A stretch of 64,000 nt of DNA, taken from assembly GCA_023665865.1 (NCBI GenBank), contig JAMPDC010000001.1, positions 818,081 through 882,080 of the forward strand. The letters run 5' to 3'. Shown here in pieces: positions 35,366-44,129 of the stretch. Under the pieces are notes generated by a model that did no database searches, had not been told where the DNA came from, and was given only the letters and a program-made list of their open reading frames with translations. Each line of letters opens with the position of its first letter. Within the stretch, counting starts at the first letter, position 1. The stretch comes from Staphylococcus sp. Its GTDB lineage: Bacteria > Bacteroidota > Bacteroidia > Bacteroidales > Muribaculaceae. The translations under genes were made by a program, and so were the position numbers.

Positions 35366-36693
35366 TCAATGCAAAAGATTGTTAACGGACTCAACCGCGA
35401 TCCTGTCGCGCATCTCACGGAAGGAGTTGAAACTCTCATAGACATCGAGGAGCGCGATCGCCGAATTGTAGACCTGACTCTCATAGAGCGACGCCGACAT
35501 GTTTGAGCCTGAAGCCTGACCCTGGAGAGCAGATGTGACACCGGAAATTTGCTGAAACAGTTGCATTTCCATTTCGAGGAGCTTCGCGGCCCCCTCGCTG
35601 CGCCCGGCACTCGTCACCTCGGTCGGGAGATTGCGCGCATTGGGGTTGATGGGGATGACTCCGCCGGCACGGCTCCAGATCTCGGACACGTTGCAGATAT
35701 CGAGCCCCTTGGGGATAGCATCGGTCGGCATGAGGAGCACGCCCTTGGCACTGTTGGCAAGAATACTGTCGATTGTGGTTATAAGGGTGTTGATGTGCTT
35801 CTGCTGGCTCACCATATCCTCGATGAAAGGATGGACCTCGCCATCGGTGAGCGGATAAAACTTGACCACGAAGGGATGTGCACCCGACGGGAGGAGCGAG
35901 CGGGTCTCGTCGATGACACGTCCGTCGGGGAGCATGAAGCGCCCGTGCCAATGTGGATCAAGATGCGGAGCAGTGCGGTCGATGTCATAGGTCCAGACTT
36001 CGATTACACGATTACACGCTCACACCCCTCGATGGCAGGCTTCAGGAAACTGTCGAGAGTGTTGGGGCGGGTGAGATCGCCGAGTGGCGAGCGCATGAGC
36101 CGGCTGCGGAGCTCGCGGCAAGCACGCTCCAGACGGGCGCAGCGGCGCCGCGAACCGTGGCCGAAGCGGAGTTTGAGCTCTTCGGGAGGCATGTCGTGGA
36201 CCATACCGAGGATGCGTATGTCGGAGCCGCGCGGATCAAGGAAGCGGTTGCAGAAGAAGCTGTCGGGGCGCACGTTGTCGACCCATACGCCAAGCCCTCC
36301 GACGGGACGGCGCTCGCTGACCACCTTCTGGATGACACAACCGGAGATGAGATACTCCTCGAGGGCGCGGCTGTCGAGTTCGGGAAGAGCATTGGCCGTG
36401 CGGATGTCGGCAAGGGGAGCCCCCGGAGTCTCAGATTGGGAAATGTTGAAGCGGAAACGGCCGACGACGCTCTTGACGAGAGCCCGGAGCAGATTGTTGG
36501 TCATCGGTTTCAGTCCCGACATGACGGCCTTGTCATACTCGCTGACTATGCGCCCTTCGGCCGTGACGACCGGGTCGCCCCACTGGTCGCCATAGGTATG
36601 GGTCATCAGCCTGCGGCGCTTGGCGCGCAGAGGTTCGGCCTGACGCCATGCCCGGCATGCTTCCTCGAAGATTATTGGATTGGGGATAAACAT
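35366..36693 (-). pseudogene. Phage portal-like protein, frame broken by an 8-bp duplication
   Basis: Starting at 36693 (MFIPNPIIFEEACRAW), the frame encodes portal-type sequence with MTHTYGDQWGDPV and PMTNNLLRALVKSVVGRFR, signatures I associate with portals of Bacteroidetes tailed phages, and stops at 36004. The next frame, from about 35990, continues without loss of similarity (EVWTYDIDRTAP, then EDMVSQQKHINTLITTIDS). The break is a tandem CGATTACA duplication at 36001-36016. Removing one copy restores one 439-aa frame, a normal portal length. It may be a pseudogene or a switchable gene. Confidence 0.65.
36001..36018. repeat. 8-bp tandem duplication (CGATTACA)2 inside the portal-like gene
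   Basis: Two full copies (36001-36008, 36009-36016) plus CG. One copy gives an open frame, two copies shift it and create a stop at 36004-36006. Confidence 0.9.
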
Positions 36694-36751
36694 ATTGGAT
36701 ATAGGATATTTGGAAATGTGATGAAAAGAGATAGATCTGAATTTGTGGCGC

Positions 36752-37282
36752 TCAAGGATGGAGAGTGGCGAGGACGGAATCGTCGAAAGCATATTCATCC
36801 TCGCGCAGACAGACACAGTCGAGTCTCAGCGGCACCTCTCCCGCCGGAGCCGCAGGATAGAGGCGAAGCTCGCCGTCGTGGAAGATGGCGACCGGATGCG
36901 ACGGTGTGGCCCGCGTGAAGGGATGGAGCTGCCGCACAGCCAGGATATGGGCAGGTGAGGTCACGATGCGTGCCTGAGCTTTCCACCCCGGCATACGGAC
37001 AGCCGTCACCCTGACCACTTCAGCCGGGAGAGGGATGACGGTGGCGGCCCCGTCGTCGGACAGACACGGGCTCACACGGTCGCTGAAATCCTCCGTAGAA
37101 AGGTAGGTCTCAGGGCCTTCGGTGACGAGGCGGCGATACCAGCAGTCGATTTCGGCAACAAAGACAGCCGTGGTGTCGACACCGTCGTTGCGGACAAAGG
37201 TTGCGTCAGAGAGAGGCGGGGAATAGTGCCGGTGGAGCCTCCAGAGGTCAATCATTCCGGCCTTGGAAAGATGTAGGATCAT
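36752..37282 (-). CDS. Uncharacterised protein upstream of the portal-like gene
   Basis: A 176-aa protein that opens with MILHLSKAGMIDLWRLHRHY and is beta-rich later (VRVTAVRMPGWKAQ, FHDGELRLYPAAP). The start at 37282 is preferred; an 18-codon Asn-rich upstream extension reads through the probable leader. No domain is recognised with confidence. It precedes the portal-like gene by 58 bp on the same strand, a place taken by head-tail connector or adaptor genes in phages, so a structural role is an inference. Confidence 0.55.
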   Translation of the reverse strand: MILHLSKAGMIDLWRLHRHYSPPLSDATFVRNDGVDTTAVFVAEIDCWYRRLVTEGPETYLSTEDFSDRVSPCLSDDGAATVIPLPAEVVRVTAVRMPGWKAQARIVTSPAHILAVRQLHPFTRATPSHPVAIFHDGELRLYPAAPAGEVPLRLDCVCLREDEYAFDDSVLATLHP

Positions 37283-37336
37283 GTTGATAGATAGCTTGTT
37301 GTTGATATTGTTGTTGAATTTCAGTTTTCGTCCCAT

Positions 37337-37344
37337 GCAAAGTT
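37337..37344 (-). promoter_or_regulatory. -7 element of the phage-like head cassette
   Basis: TAACTTTG on the minus strand, 55 bp before the first cassette gene. No -33 match at the usual spacing. Confidence 0.4.
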
Positions 37345-37403
37345 ACGGCCGGAAAAGGGGCGATTTAGTGCGATAATACAAATGCAGGTCACAGTTTTTT
37401 TAT

Positions 37404-37411
37404 TACTTTTG
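37404..37411 (+). promoter_or_regulatory. -7 element of bioB
   Basis: TACTTTTG, 32 bp before the bioB start, in an AT-rich spacer divergent from the phage-like cassette. Confidence 0.45.
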
Positions 37412-37442
37412 CACCATTTGTCACATACCCCGTAAAAACCGC

Positions 37443-38435
37443 ATGCAATCAATGAACGATATATCCCGGATCAAAGACCGGATCCTCGCCGGCGGCGAGA
37501 TTTCACAGGAAGAAGCCGTGGCCCTCGCCAACACTCCGGCAGCTGACCGCGAGGCCCTCTATGCCGCCGCGGAAGAGATCACCCGCCATTTCGGAAGCCG
37601 CAGTTTCGACTCCTGCTCCATCATCAACGCCCGCTCCGGACGCTGTCCGGAAGACTGCAAATGGTGTGCGCAGTCTGCCCACCACAAGACTGACATACAG
37701 GTCTATCCGCTCGTGGACCGCGAGATCTGCATGAAGCTCGCCGACTATAACAAAGAGAAAGGAATCGGCCGCTTCTCGCTCGTCACCAGCGGACGCACCG
37801 TCACCGGCCACACTCTCGACACCATCTGCGACTACTACCGCGAACTGTCGGCCAAAGGCAACATCGGACTCTGCGCCTCGATGGGTCTGCTGAGCCACGA
37901 CGACCTTCTCAAGCTCCGCGAGGCCGGAGTGGAGCGCTATCATTGCAATCTCGAGAGCGCCCCGTCCTATTTCCCCACCCTCTGCACAACCCACAGCATC
38001 GACGACAAGATCCGCACCATCCTCGACGCCCGCCGCACAGGCATGGAGATCTGTAGCGGAGGCATCATCGGCATGGGCGAGACCATGGAGCAGCGAGTGG
38101 AGTTTGCGTTTAAGCTCAAAGAGATCGCCCCCGACTCTATCCCACTCAACATCCTCTCGCCTATCCCCGGCACGCCGCTCGAAAACGCCGCCCCGCTGAC
38201 CGACGAGGAGATACTGACGACGATCGCCATCTTCCGCCTCGTGCATCCCCGTGCGGTGTTGCGTTTCGCGGGAGGACGCGCCGCGATGTCGCGCCCCACC
38301 CAGCGCCGGGCTCTCGCCATCGGCATCAACGGCGGCATCATGGGCGACCTGCTGACCACAATCGGCTCGCAGATCGATGAGGATGTCGAAATGATCACCG
38401 AGTGTGGCTACACTTTCTCACAACCTGAAAAATGA
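37443..38435 (+). CDS. bioB: Biotin synthase
   Basis: Radical SAM enzyme that inserts sulfur into dethiobiotin. The 330-aa protein has the CxxxCxxC motif GRCPEDCKWC (Cys68, Cys72, Cys75), then the 2Fe-2S cluster region (SMGLLSHDDL, YHCNLESAPSYF, CSGGIIGMGE) and RFAGGRAAM. The start may be 37443 or three codons later. It overlaps the E1-like gene by 4 bp; other bio genes are not in the window. Confidence 0.97.
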   Translation: MQSMNDISRIKDRILAGGEISQEEAVALANTPAADREALYAAAEEITRHFGSRSFDSCSIINARSGRCPEDCKWCAQSAHHKTDIQVYPLVDREICMKLADYNKEKGIGRFSLVTSGRTVTGHTLDTICDYYRELSAKGNIGLCASMGLLSHDDLLKLREAGVERYHCNLESAPSYFPTLCTTHSIDDKIRTILDARRTGMEICSGGIIGMGETMEQRVEFAFKLKEIAPDSIPLNILSPIPGTPLENAAPLTDEEILTTIAIFRLVHPRAVLRFAGGRAAMSRPTQRRALAIGINGGIMGDLLTTIGSQIDEDVEMITECGYTFSQPEK

Positions 38436-39196
38436 CAGCCCGACCCACCTCAATCAGCAAGGAACTGCAGACGCGCTACCGCGGTCACCTCTCGCTCTGC
38501 GAGATAGACTATGCCGGACAGCAGCGGCTGGCCGAGGCAAGGGTGCTCATCGTCGGGGCAGGCGGACTCGGTAGCCCGGTGGCGCTCTATCTGACAGCCG
38601 CCGGTGTAGGGACTATCGGTCTGCTCGACGCCGACACGGTGAGCCTGAGCAATCTGCAGCGCCAGATACTCCACTCGACCCCCGACGTCGGACAGATGAA
38701 AGTCGACTCTGCCTCAGCCAAACTGCGATCCCTCAATCCGGAGGTCAACATCATCACCATCCCCGAAATGCTGACCGGAGATAATGCCGGAACCATCATG
38801 GAGGGCTATGACCTCGTGGTCGACTGCACGGACAATCTACCCACACGCCTGCTCATCAACGACAGCTGCGTCGCCACAGGGAAGAAATTTGTTTTCGGTG
38901 CCGTATCCCGCTTCTCAGGCCAGGTGTTCAGCCACATTCCCGGCAGCGCTTGCTACCGCTGCATCTTCGATCCCTCGGCTGTCGGCCCCGATGACGGTCT
39001 GCCCTGCGCCGTCAACGGTATTCTCAACACGGTTGTCGGCATCACCGGCTCTCTACAGGCCACAGAAGCGATAAAACTTATTGTCGGGACGGGCGATCCG
39101 CTCATCAACCGCATCCTCACTTTCGACGCCCTCACGATGCAGTTCAACACCTTTGAAATCAGCCCTATAGTCGAGTGCCGATGCCAGCATAGTTAA
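38432..39196 (+). CDS. ThiF/MoeB/HesA-family E1-like adenylyltransferase
   Basis: Activates the C-terminus of a ubiquitin-like sulfur carrier by adenylation. The 254-aa product shows the nucleotide-binding GAGGLGSPVALYL, DADTVSLSNLQRQ, CTDNLPTRLLIND and GLPCAVNG, the candidate catalytic Cys. One zinc pair is CYRC; the second is C-R-C near the end, tighter than the usual CxxC. It is coupled to bioB (ATGA overlap). It could serve thiamine, molybdopterin or another sulfur pathway; no carrier protein gene is adjacent. Confidence 0.9.
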   Translation: MTARPTSISKELQTRYRGHLSLCEIDYAGQQRLAEARVLIVGAGGLGSPVALYLTAAGVGTIGLLDADTVSLSNLQRQILHSTPDVGQMKVDSASAKLRSLNPEVNIITIPEMLTGDNAGTIMEGYDLVVDCTDNLPTRLLINDSCVATGKKFVFGAVSRFSGQVFSHIPGSACYRCIFDPSAVGPDDGLPCAVNGILNTVVGITGSLQATEAIKLIVGTGDPLINRILTFDALTMQFNTFEISPIVECRCQHS

Positions 39197-39239
39197 AGTT
39201 TTTTAACTGTATATTTAACAATCCTACAGGTTTTATATA

Positions 39240-39247
39240 TACTTTTG
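39240..39247 (+). promoter_or_regulatory. -7 element of the MetE-like/DegT unit
   Basis: TACTTTTG, 60 bp before the MetE-like start. A TTTA lies 22 bases upstream. Confidence 0.45.
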
Positions 39248-39306
39248 CAGAACAGTTCTAACTATGTCTATCCACGTTCTGATTATCTCTATTTAATTGT
39301 CTGATT

Positions 39307-40440
39307 ATGAAAACTACATCTGCAAATATGCCCCGCGTTGAGATTGTCGGGAGCTTTCTCCCCCCCGAAGAACTCGAAAACGCACTCAACGACAAAATCC
39401 ACGGCGTCATCAGCGAAGAAGCCTATCATGAGGTTGAAGACCGCGTGATCGACCGTCTGATCGACCGTGAAATCGAAGCCGGACTCCAGATCGTGACCGA
39501 CGGCGAAATGCGCCGCAAGAGCTGGGACCGCGACTTCTGGGAAGGATTTAACGGCATGAGCCGCGAACGCATCGACACCGGCCACATCTATCAGGACGAG
39601 ACCGTGCGCCATGACCTGCTCCGCTTCAACGGCCGCATCGAGTATAATCCCGCCCACCCATTCTTCGAAAAATACAGCCACATGCAGGAGCTGACGGCCG
39701 GACGCGCCGAAGTGCGCCAGACCATCCCCTCGCCGGGCGCGCTCTACATGCGCATCCTGCTCAGCTGCAACGGCGACTTCTCTAAAATCTACGACACGCC
39801 CGAGACACTTCTCGACGACATCGTGGCCGCCTACCGCGCCACCATCGAGGAGTTTTACCGCCACGGCTGCCGCCACATCCAGCTCGATACCGGTGTGTGG
39901 GGACGTCTCAGTGACCCCTATTTCGACCGCATCCTGCTGCTCGGCGGTGTCAACGCCGACGAGGTGACCGCCACACTCCTCTCGCTCATCAACCGCACCA
40001 TCGAGGGTCGCCCCGCTGACCTTGAGATCACTCTCAGTATCGCGGCCGACGAGACCATCGTCCCCCGTTGGTTTGACGACAAGGAGCAGGCCCACCTCCG
40101 CCGCATGCTTCAGGAAGTCGACGCCGACGCCTTCCTGCTCCCCTTCGCCATCTCCTCGCCCGAGGAAATCGACGTTGTGCGCTTCATCCCCGCCGGCAAG
40201 CGCGCCATCATCGGCCTCGTCGACGGTTCGCTCCCCAACGTGGAGAATATCGACGACATCGTGACCGCCATCCGGGTGGCCGCACGCCATATCCCCGTCA
40301 GCCTCCTTTCCGTCAGCCCGACCTGTGGATTCAAAGTCACCGACCGTGAGCGTCAGGGCCTCAACTACGAGACCCAGTGGGGCAAGATCGCCCTCCTCCA
40401 GGAAGCAGCCGAGAGATTTGCCGGAAATATGGCAGAATAA
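39307..40440 (+). CDS. MetE C-terminal-like (cobalamin-independent methyltransferase fold) protein, zinc site lost
   Basis: A 377-aa TIM-barrel protein resembling the catalytic half of methionine synthase MetE and YxjG-type proteins: GSFLPPEEL, TDGEMRRKSW, QTIPSPGALYM, HIQLDTGVWG and LSVSPTCGFKV are in the expected order. Where the family has the zinc ligands HxC, this protein has LSIAAD, and where the Glu ligand is expected it has LLPFAIS. Only the last Cys (PTCGF) remains. A zinc-dependent methyl transfer is therefore doubtful. The DegT gene follows by 26 bp. Confidence 0.8.
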   Translation: MKTTSANMPRVEIVGSFLPPEELENALNDKIHGVISEEAYHEVEDRVIDRLIDREIEAGLQIVTDGEMRRKSWDRDFWEGFNGMSRERIDTGHIYQDETVRHDLLRFNGRIEYNPAHPFFEKYSHMQELTAGRAEVRQTIPSPGALYMRILLSCNGDFSKIYDTPETLLDDIVAAYRATIEEFYRHGCRHIQLDTGVWGRLSDPYFDRILLLGGVNADEVTATLLSLINRTIEGRPADLEITLSIAADETIVPRWFDDKEQAHLRRMLQEVDADAFLLPFAISSPEEIDVVRFIPAGKRAIIGLVDGSLPNVENIDDIVTAIRVAARHIPVSLLSVSPTCGFKVTDRERQGLNYETQWGKIALLQEAAERFAGNMAE

Positions 40441-40466
40441 TCTGTAGAAAATACAAATAGATACTG

Positions 40467-41627
40467 ATGGAACAGAAACGGATACACCTGTGCATGTGCC
40501 ACATGAGCGGCGCGGAGCAGAAGTTTATCGACGAAGCTTTTGCCGAGGAGTGGGTAGTGCCCCTCGGCCCGAATGTCGACGGTTTTGAGGAAGATCTGCG
40601 CACCTATCTCACCGAGGGGGACCCTGAAAGCGCCTCCAAACAGATTGCCGCTCTCTCGGCCGGGACAGCCGCCATCCACCTCGCTCTCGTCCTCCTCGGA
40701 GTGGGAGCGGGCGATGAGGTCATCTGCCAGAGCTTCACCTTCGCAGCCTCGTGTAATCCTATAGTCTATCAGGGAGCTTCACCGGTCTTCGTCGACAGCG
40801 AGGCCGGGAGCTGGAACATGGACCCGCAGCTGCTCGACAGCGCCATAGCCGACCGCGTCGCCAAGACCGGCCGCAAACCCAAGGCGATAATCGCGGTCCA
40901 TCTCTACGGTATGCCGGCCCGCATCGACGAGATCTGCGCCGTGGCCGCAAAATGGGATATTCCTGTAGTCGAGGACGCCGCCGAAGCTCTCGGCTCGGCC
41001 TACAAGGGGCGCAAGTGCGGTATGTTTGGCACCTATGGTATCCTCAGTTTCAACGGCAACAAAATGATTACCACCTCCGGCGGCGGCGCACTCATCTGTC
41101 CCGACACAGAGACCAAGAAACGGGCCGTCTTCTTCGCCACGCAAGCCCGCGAACCCTTCCCCTACTATCAGCACGAACATATCGGCTACAACTATCGTCT
41201 GAGCAATATCTCTGCCGGTATCGGACGCGGACAGATGACTGTGCTCGAGAAACACATAGCCCACCATCGCCGCCTCGCCGGGCTCTACAGCGAGCTGTTT
41301 GCCGATGTGGAGGGGGTCAGCTACCACTCAAATCCCACTCCGGAGTCGGACAGCAACTATTGGCTGTCGACCATCGAGATTGATCCGGAGATCACCGGCT
41401 GCACTCCGGAGGATATACGCCGGCACCTCGCCGCGCTCAACATCGAGACGCGTCCGCTGTGGAAACCGATGCACCTCCAGCCGGTCTATGCCAATGCTCC
41501 CGCATACACAAACGGCGTGAGTGAACATCTCTTCGGCCGCGGACTCTGCCTCCCCTCCGGCCCGTGGGTCACTGAGGAGCAGGTCAGAATGATCGTCGAC
41601 GAGATCAGAAGTTGCTTCAAGAAATAG
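40467..41627 (+). CDS. DegT/DnrJ/EryC1/StrS aminotransferase
   Basis: PLP-dependent sugar aminotransferase of 386 aa. LSAGTAAIHLALVLLGVG binds the cofactor phosphate, VEDAAEALGS holds the Asp that contacts the ring, and the Schiff-base Lys is in FNGNKMITTSGGG. Relatives make amino sugars for LPS, capsule or glycoproteins, for example by acting on a UDP-4-keto sugar. It follows the MetE-like gene in one unit, and a 19-bp hairpin terminator ends the transcript. The exact sugar is unknown. Confidence 0.92.
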   Translation: MEQKRIHLCMCHMSGAEQKFIDEAFAEEWVVPLGPNVDGFEEDLRTYLTEGDPESASKQIAALSAGTAAIHLALVLLGVGAGDEVICQSFTFAASCNPIVYQGASPVFVDSEAGSWNMDPQLLDSAIADRVAKTGRKPKAIIAVHLYGMPARIDEICAVAAKWDIPVVEDAAEALGSAYKGRKCGMFGTYGILSFNGNKMITTSGGGALICPDTETKKRAVFFATQAREPFPYYQHEHIGYNYRLSNISAGIGRGQMTVLEKHIAHHRRLAGLYSELFADVEGVSYHSNPTPESDSNYWLSTIEIDPEITGCTPEDIRRHLAALNIETRPLWKPMHLQPVYANAPAYTNGVSEHLFGRGLCLPSGPWVTEEQVRMIVDEIRSCFKK

Positions 41628-41693
41628 AACCGGATCTTACTCAATAAGAGAAGAGAGTTACACACGCCCCCCATACGGTGTGGGCAGCTATAT

Positions 41694-41747
41694 AAAAAGC
41701 ATCCGCGGTCCAGCTTTTTTCGAAAAGTTGGACCGCGGATGCTTTTT
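41694..41747. terminator. Strong bidirectional terminator after the aminotransferase gene
   Basis: Nineteen-bp arms, AAAAAGCATCCGCGGTCCA and its complement at 41729-41747, with an A-tract and a T-tract at the ends, between converging genes. Confidence 0.92.
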
Positions 41748-41750
41748 AAT

Positions 41751-42116
41751 CTATTTTATCTCCTCCCAGTCAGCATCGCTGACCTGAGGTTCACGGGGTG
41801 TGTAGGAGGAATCTGCGGCTGACCTATATTCGGTAGTGGTCACCTCTATTTCCTCAAACTCGACATACTCACCATCCTCGCGGGAGAATATTTTCTGTTT
41901 CGGGGCACGGTAGCGCTTGTTGCGGCGCGCGCCTTCAGCCTGCCGTGCACGGGCCTCACCCTGACCGGGATAGGACTGCCGCTGGGCGCCGAAAGCTTGA
42001 TTGAACATGTCGTTGACCTTCTCGCGGTATTTACGCTGGGCATAGCTCAGCAATATGGGCTTCACGAGAAGCCAGACGATATACAATATAAGTATGGTAG
42101 CAATAAACGTCAACAT
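41751..42116 (-). CDS. DUF4834 membrane-anchored protein
   Basis: A 121-aa protein with one N-terminal helix (MLTFIATILILYIVWLLVKP) and a basic then acidic cytoplasmic tail. It matches the small Bacteroidetes DUF4834 family by layout and by its place after pssA. Function is unknown. Confidence 0.8.
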   Translation of the reverse strand: MLTFIATILILYIVWLLVKPILLSYAQRKYREKVNDMFNQAFGAQRQSYPGQGEARARQAEGARRNKRYRAPKQKIFSREDGEYVEFEEIEVTTTEYRSAADSSYTPREPQVSDADWEEIK

Positions 42117-42182
42117 GTTTTACTAACAAATGAAATATTTGGAGTGTTTTCCGACTCTTCAATCTCTCTCTGTGTTGGAAGC

Positions 42183-42890
42183 TCAGGCTTCCACCTCGGC
42201 CTTCTTACCGAGAAGCGAGATGAGGATGTAGAGGATAATTGTCCATGCGAGACCCGAGATCCCGTCGGTGATGACAAAGAGAAGAGCTGCGGCAAGGACT
42301 GTATAGCGGCGGACATTGTCGCGGAACGACATGTTGGCAAATTTCAGGGAGAACATTTTCAACTCGCTGACCATCAGCAGAGAGATAGCAAGGATGAGGA
42401 TTGCCATGACGATGTCGCCGGGATAGGTATGCGACTCGATCCAAGCCAGTGTGCCGATCCAGAAGATAGCATTGGCAGGAATTGGAAGACCGATGAACGA
42501 TGTGGTCTGACGGGTGTCGACATTGAATTTTGCCAGACGCAGAGCGCCCATGAGCGCGATCACTATGGCCAGGCAGCTCGCCCAGAGTGAGGCGCCATAG
42601 CCGTGCATGACATTCATGACGAGAAATGCCGGAGCAAGTCCGAAGCTCACGAGGTCGCTCAGAGAGTCGAGCTCCTTGCCCATCGGTGAGTATGCGTGGA
42701 GCAGGCGGGCCGAGAGGCCGTCGCAGAAATCAAAGACCGCAGCCGCGCCTATGAATATGAAAGCCCAGTAGAGGGCCGGGAGCGAGGCGGGAGCGAGGTC
42801 AAGATTAAACGCAAAAAATACTGCCGTGCAGCCCGAGAGCAGATTGAGGCAGGTGATGGTGTTGGGTATATAGGTTTTGAGTGCTTTCAA
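42183..42890 (-). CDS. pssA: CDP-diacylglycerol--serine O-phosphatidyltransferase
   Basis: Membrane enzyme for phosphatidylserine synthesis, 235 aa, eight or so helices. The CDP-alcohol phosphatidyltransferase motif reads FDFCDGLSARLLHA followed by G-x3-D-x3-D in MGKELDSLSD. It starts 28 bp after the decarboxylase gene, which consumes its product. Confidence 0.95.
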   Translation of the reverse strand: MKALKTYIPNTITCLNLLSGCTAVFFAFNLDLAPASLPALYWAFIFIGAAAVFDFCDGLSARLLHAYSPMGKELDSLSDLVSFGLAPAFLVMNVMHGYGASLWASCLAIVIALMGALRLAKFNVDTRQTTSFIGLPIPANAIFWIGTLAWIESHTYPGDIVMAILILAISLLMVSELKMFSLKFANMSFRDNVRRYTVLAAALLFVITDGISGLAWTIILYILISLLGKKAEVEA

Positions 42891-42918
42891 TGATGGGATT
42901 CTTTATAGAACTGATGAC

Positions 42919-43599
42919 TTAATCATCGGGATTCTCGCGCAGGCGGGCTATCTCAGTGACACCGCCCGTGGTTTTATCGCCGATTTTAACGTATATTTCA
43001 GCATCGAGCGGGAGGAAGATGTCGACACGCGAACCAAATTTGATGAATCCGAGATGGTCCTCGATATTGGCGGGATCGCCCGGCTCGGCATAGGTGACTA
43101 TTCGGCGCGCTACCGCACCGGCTATCTGGCGGGCGACAATCTCCTGTCCGTTGGTGGCACGGATGAGAATGGTCGAACGTTCGTTCTCGATACTTGCTTT
43201 CGGCAGATAGGCGCTGAGGAAACGGCCGCGGTGGTGGCGCACCATCAGTACCTCGCCGTCAACCGGAAACCAGTTGGCATGGACGTTGAACACCGTCATG
43301 AATACCGAGAGCATCCTCACCTTGCGGCGGAGCACTTCCGGTTCAAAGACCTCCTCGAGCGCTACGACGGTGCCGTCGACCGAGCTGACTACCACGTTGT
43401 GGCGGTCTCCCTTGAAGGTGCGGCGTGGCGAACGGAAGAAATTTACTATCAGAAGATAGAGCACCGCCGAAATCACCGAGAAGACCACAGGTATCGCCGC
43501 AGGACGAATGAACATCCATGCCGACAGATTGATGACAATCATTATCAGCATGACAACAATGAGTATGTTGGTTCCTTCGCTGTGGATTTTTACTTTCAT
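42919..43599 (-). CDS. psd: Phosphatidylserine decarboxylase (archaeal-type proenzyme)
   Basis: Makes phosphatidylethanolamine from phosphatidylserine. The 226-aa proenzyme has an N-terminal hydrophobic pair of helices, NVHANWFPVDGEV, and the self-cleavage site GFIKFGSRVD, where Ser190 becomes the pyruvoyl group. It belongs to the short form without the LGST motif. The start at 43599 (MKVKIHSEGTNIL) agrees with the promoter; it is first in psd-pssA-DUF4834. Confidence 0.94.
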   Translation of the reverse strand: MKVKIHSEGTNILIVVMLIMIVINLSAWMFIRPAAIPVVFSVISAVLYLLIVNFFRSPRRTFKGDRHNVVVSSVDGTVVALEEVFEPEVLRRKVRMLSVFMTVFNVHANWFPVDGEVLMVRHHRGRFLSAYLPKASIENERSTILIRATNGQEIVARQIAGAVARRIVTYAEPGDPANIEDHLGFIKFGSRVDIFLPLDAEIYVKIGDKTTGGVTEIARLRENPDD

Positions 43600-43684
43600 T
43601 GATTTCCGGTATTCAGACAGGGGCCGGCTTGATACTACTGAGGGCAAAAACCGGCGTTCAGTTGTAGGGTGTCAACTTAATTTG

Positions 43685-43715
43685 CAAATTTAGATATATT
43701 TTTCCATTTTTCAAA
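43685..43715 (-). promoter_or_regulatory. Promoter of psd-pssA-DUF4834
   Basis: TTTG (43712-43715), 19 bases, TAAATTTG (43685-43692) on the minus strand, an almost ideal Bacteroidetes promoter. Confidence 0.75.
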
Positions 43716-43787
43716 ACCAAATCCCGCCAATTAAACTAAAATCCGCAAGAATGGGCAAGAATTCTACTTAGCAGATGGCAATTATGA

Positions 43788-44129
43788 CTATCCAAGCTCC
43801 AATTCCGCAATAATATTCTGTATTATCGCTACGTCTACGGTTGAATAATCAGCCTTATCGTAAATATCTATGAGATAAACAGTCCCTTGATTTTCCGCCA
43901 AGACTATGGTGTAGGTAATCACTCTCGCACCACCGGCCTTGCCGCGCCCTTTTGATGAAACAGCCATACGTATCTTACGGATTCCGGGGCTAAGTTCATC
44001 GCCTTGAAACGGATTGCTTTGTAACGATTTGGAAAAGGCAACCATATCTTGCTTAAGGGAACGATGTCTCTTGGCAAGAATTTTCAATGCCTTTGCAAAA
44101 CCGGGCGTAGGTATGATGTCAAAGTTCAT
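43788..44129 (-). CDS. RelE/ParE-superfamily toxin
   Basis: A 113-aa basic protein with the toxin fold pattern: MNFDIIPTPGFAKALKILAK helix, ELSPGIRKIRMAV strand, ARVITYTIV and VYLIDIYDKADY. It is probably an mRNA interferase or gyrase-type toxin; which one cannot be told. It overlaps the antitoxin gene by 11 bp. The start at 44129 is chosen because the longer frame would overlap the antitoxin more and adds no fold. Confidence 0.82.
   Translation of the reverse strand: MNFDIIPTPGFAKALKILAKRHRSLKQDMVAFSKSLQSNPFQGDELSPGIRKIRMAVSSKGRGKAGGARVITYTIVLAENQGTVYLIDIYDKADYSTVDVAIIQNIIAELELG

Noticed and set aside
35549-36595. A 348-codon + frame over the portal-like gene
   Set aside because: Arg/Ser-rich and open because of high GC; the minus-strand sequence carries the recognisable portal motifs on both sides of the shift.
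35366-36693. Programmed ribosomal frameshift in the portal-like gene
   Set aside because: No slippery heptamer is at the junction; an exact 8-bp duplication explains the break.
39289-40290. A 333-codon - frame
   Set aside because: Antisense to the MetE-like gene; low-complexity composition rich in Val, Asp, Gly.
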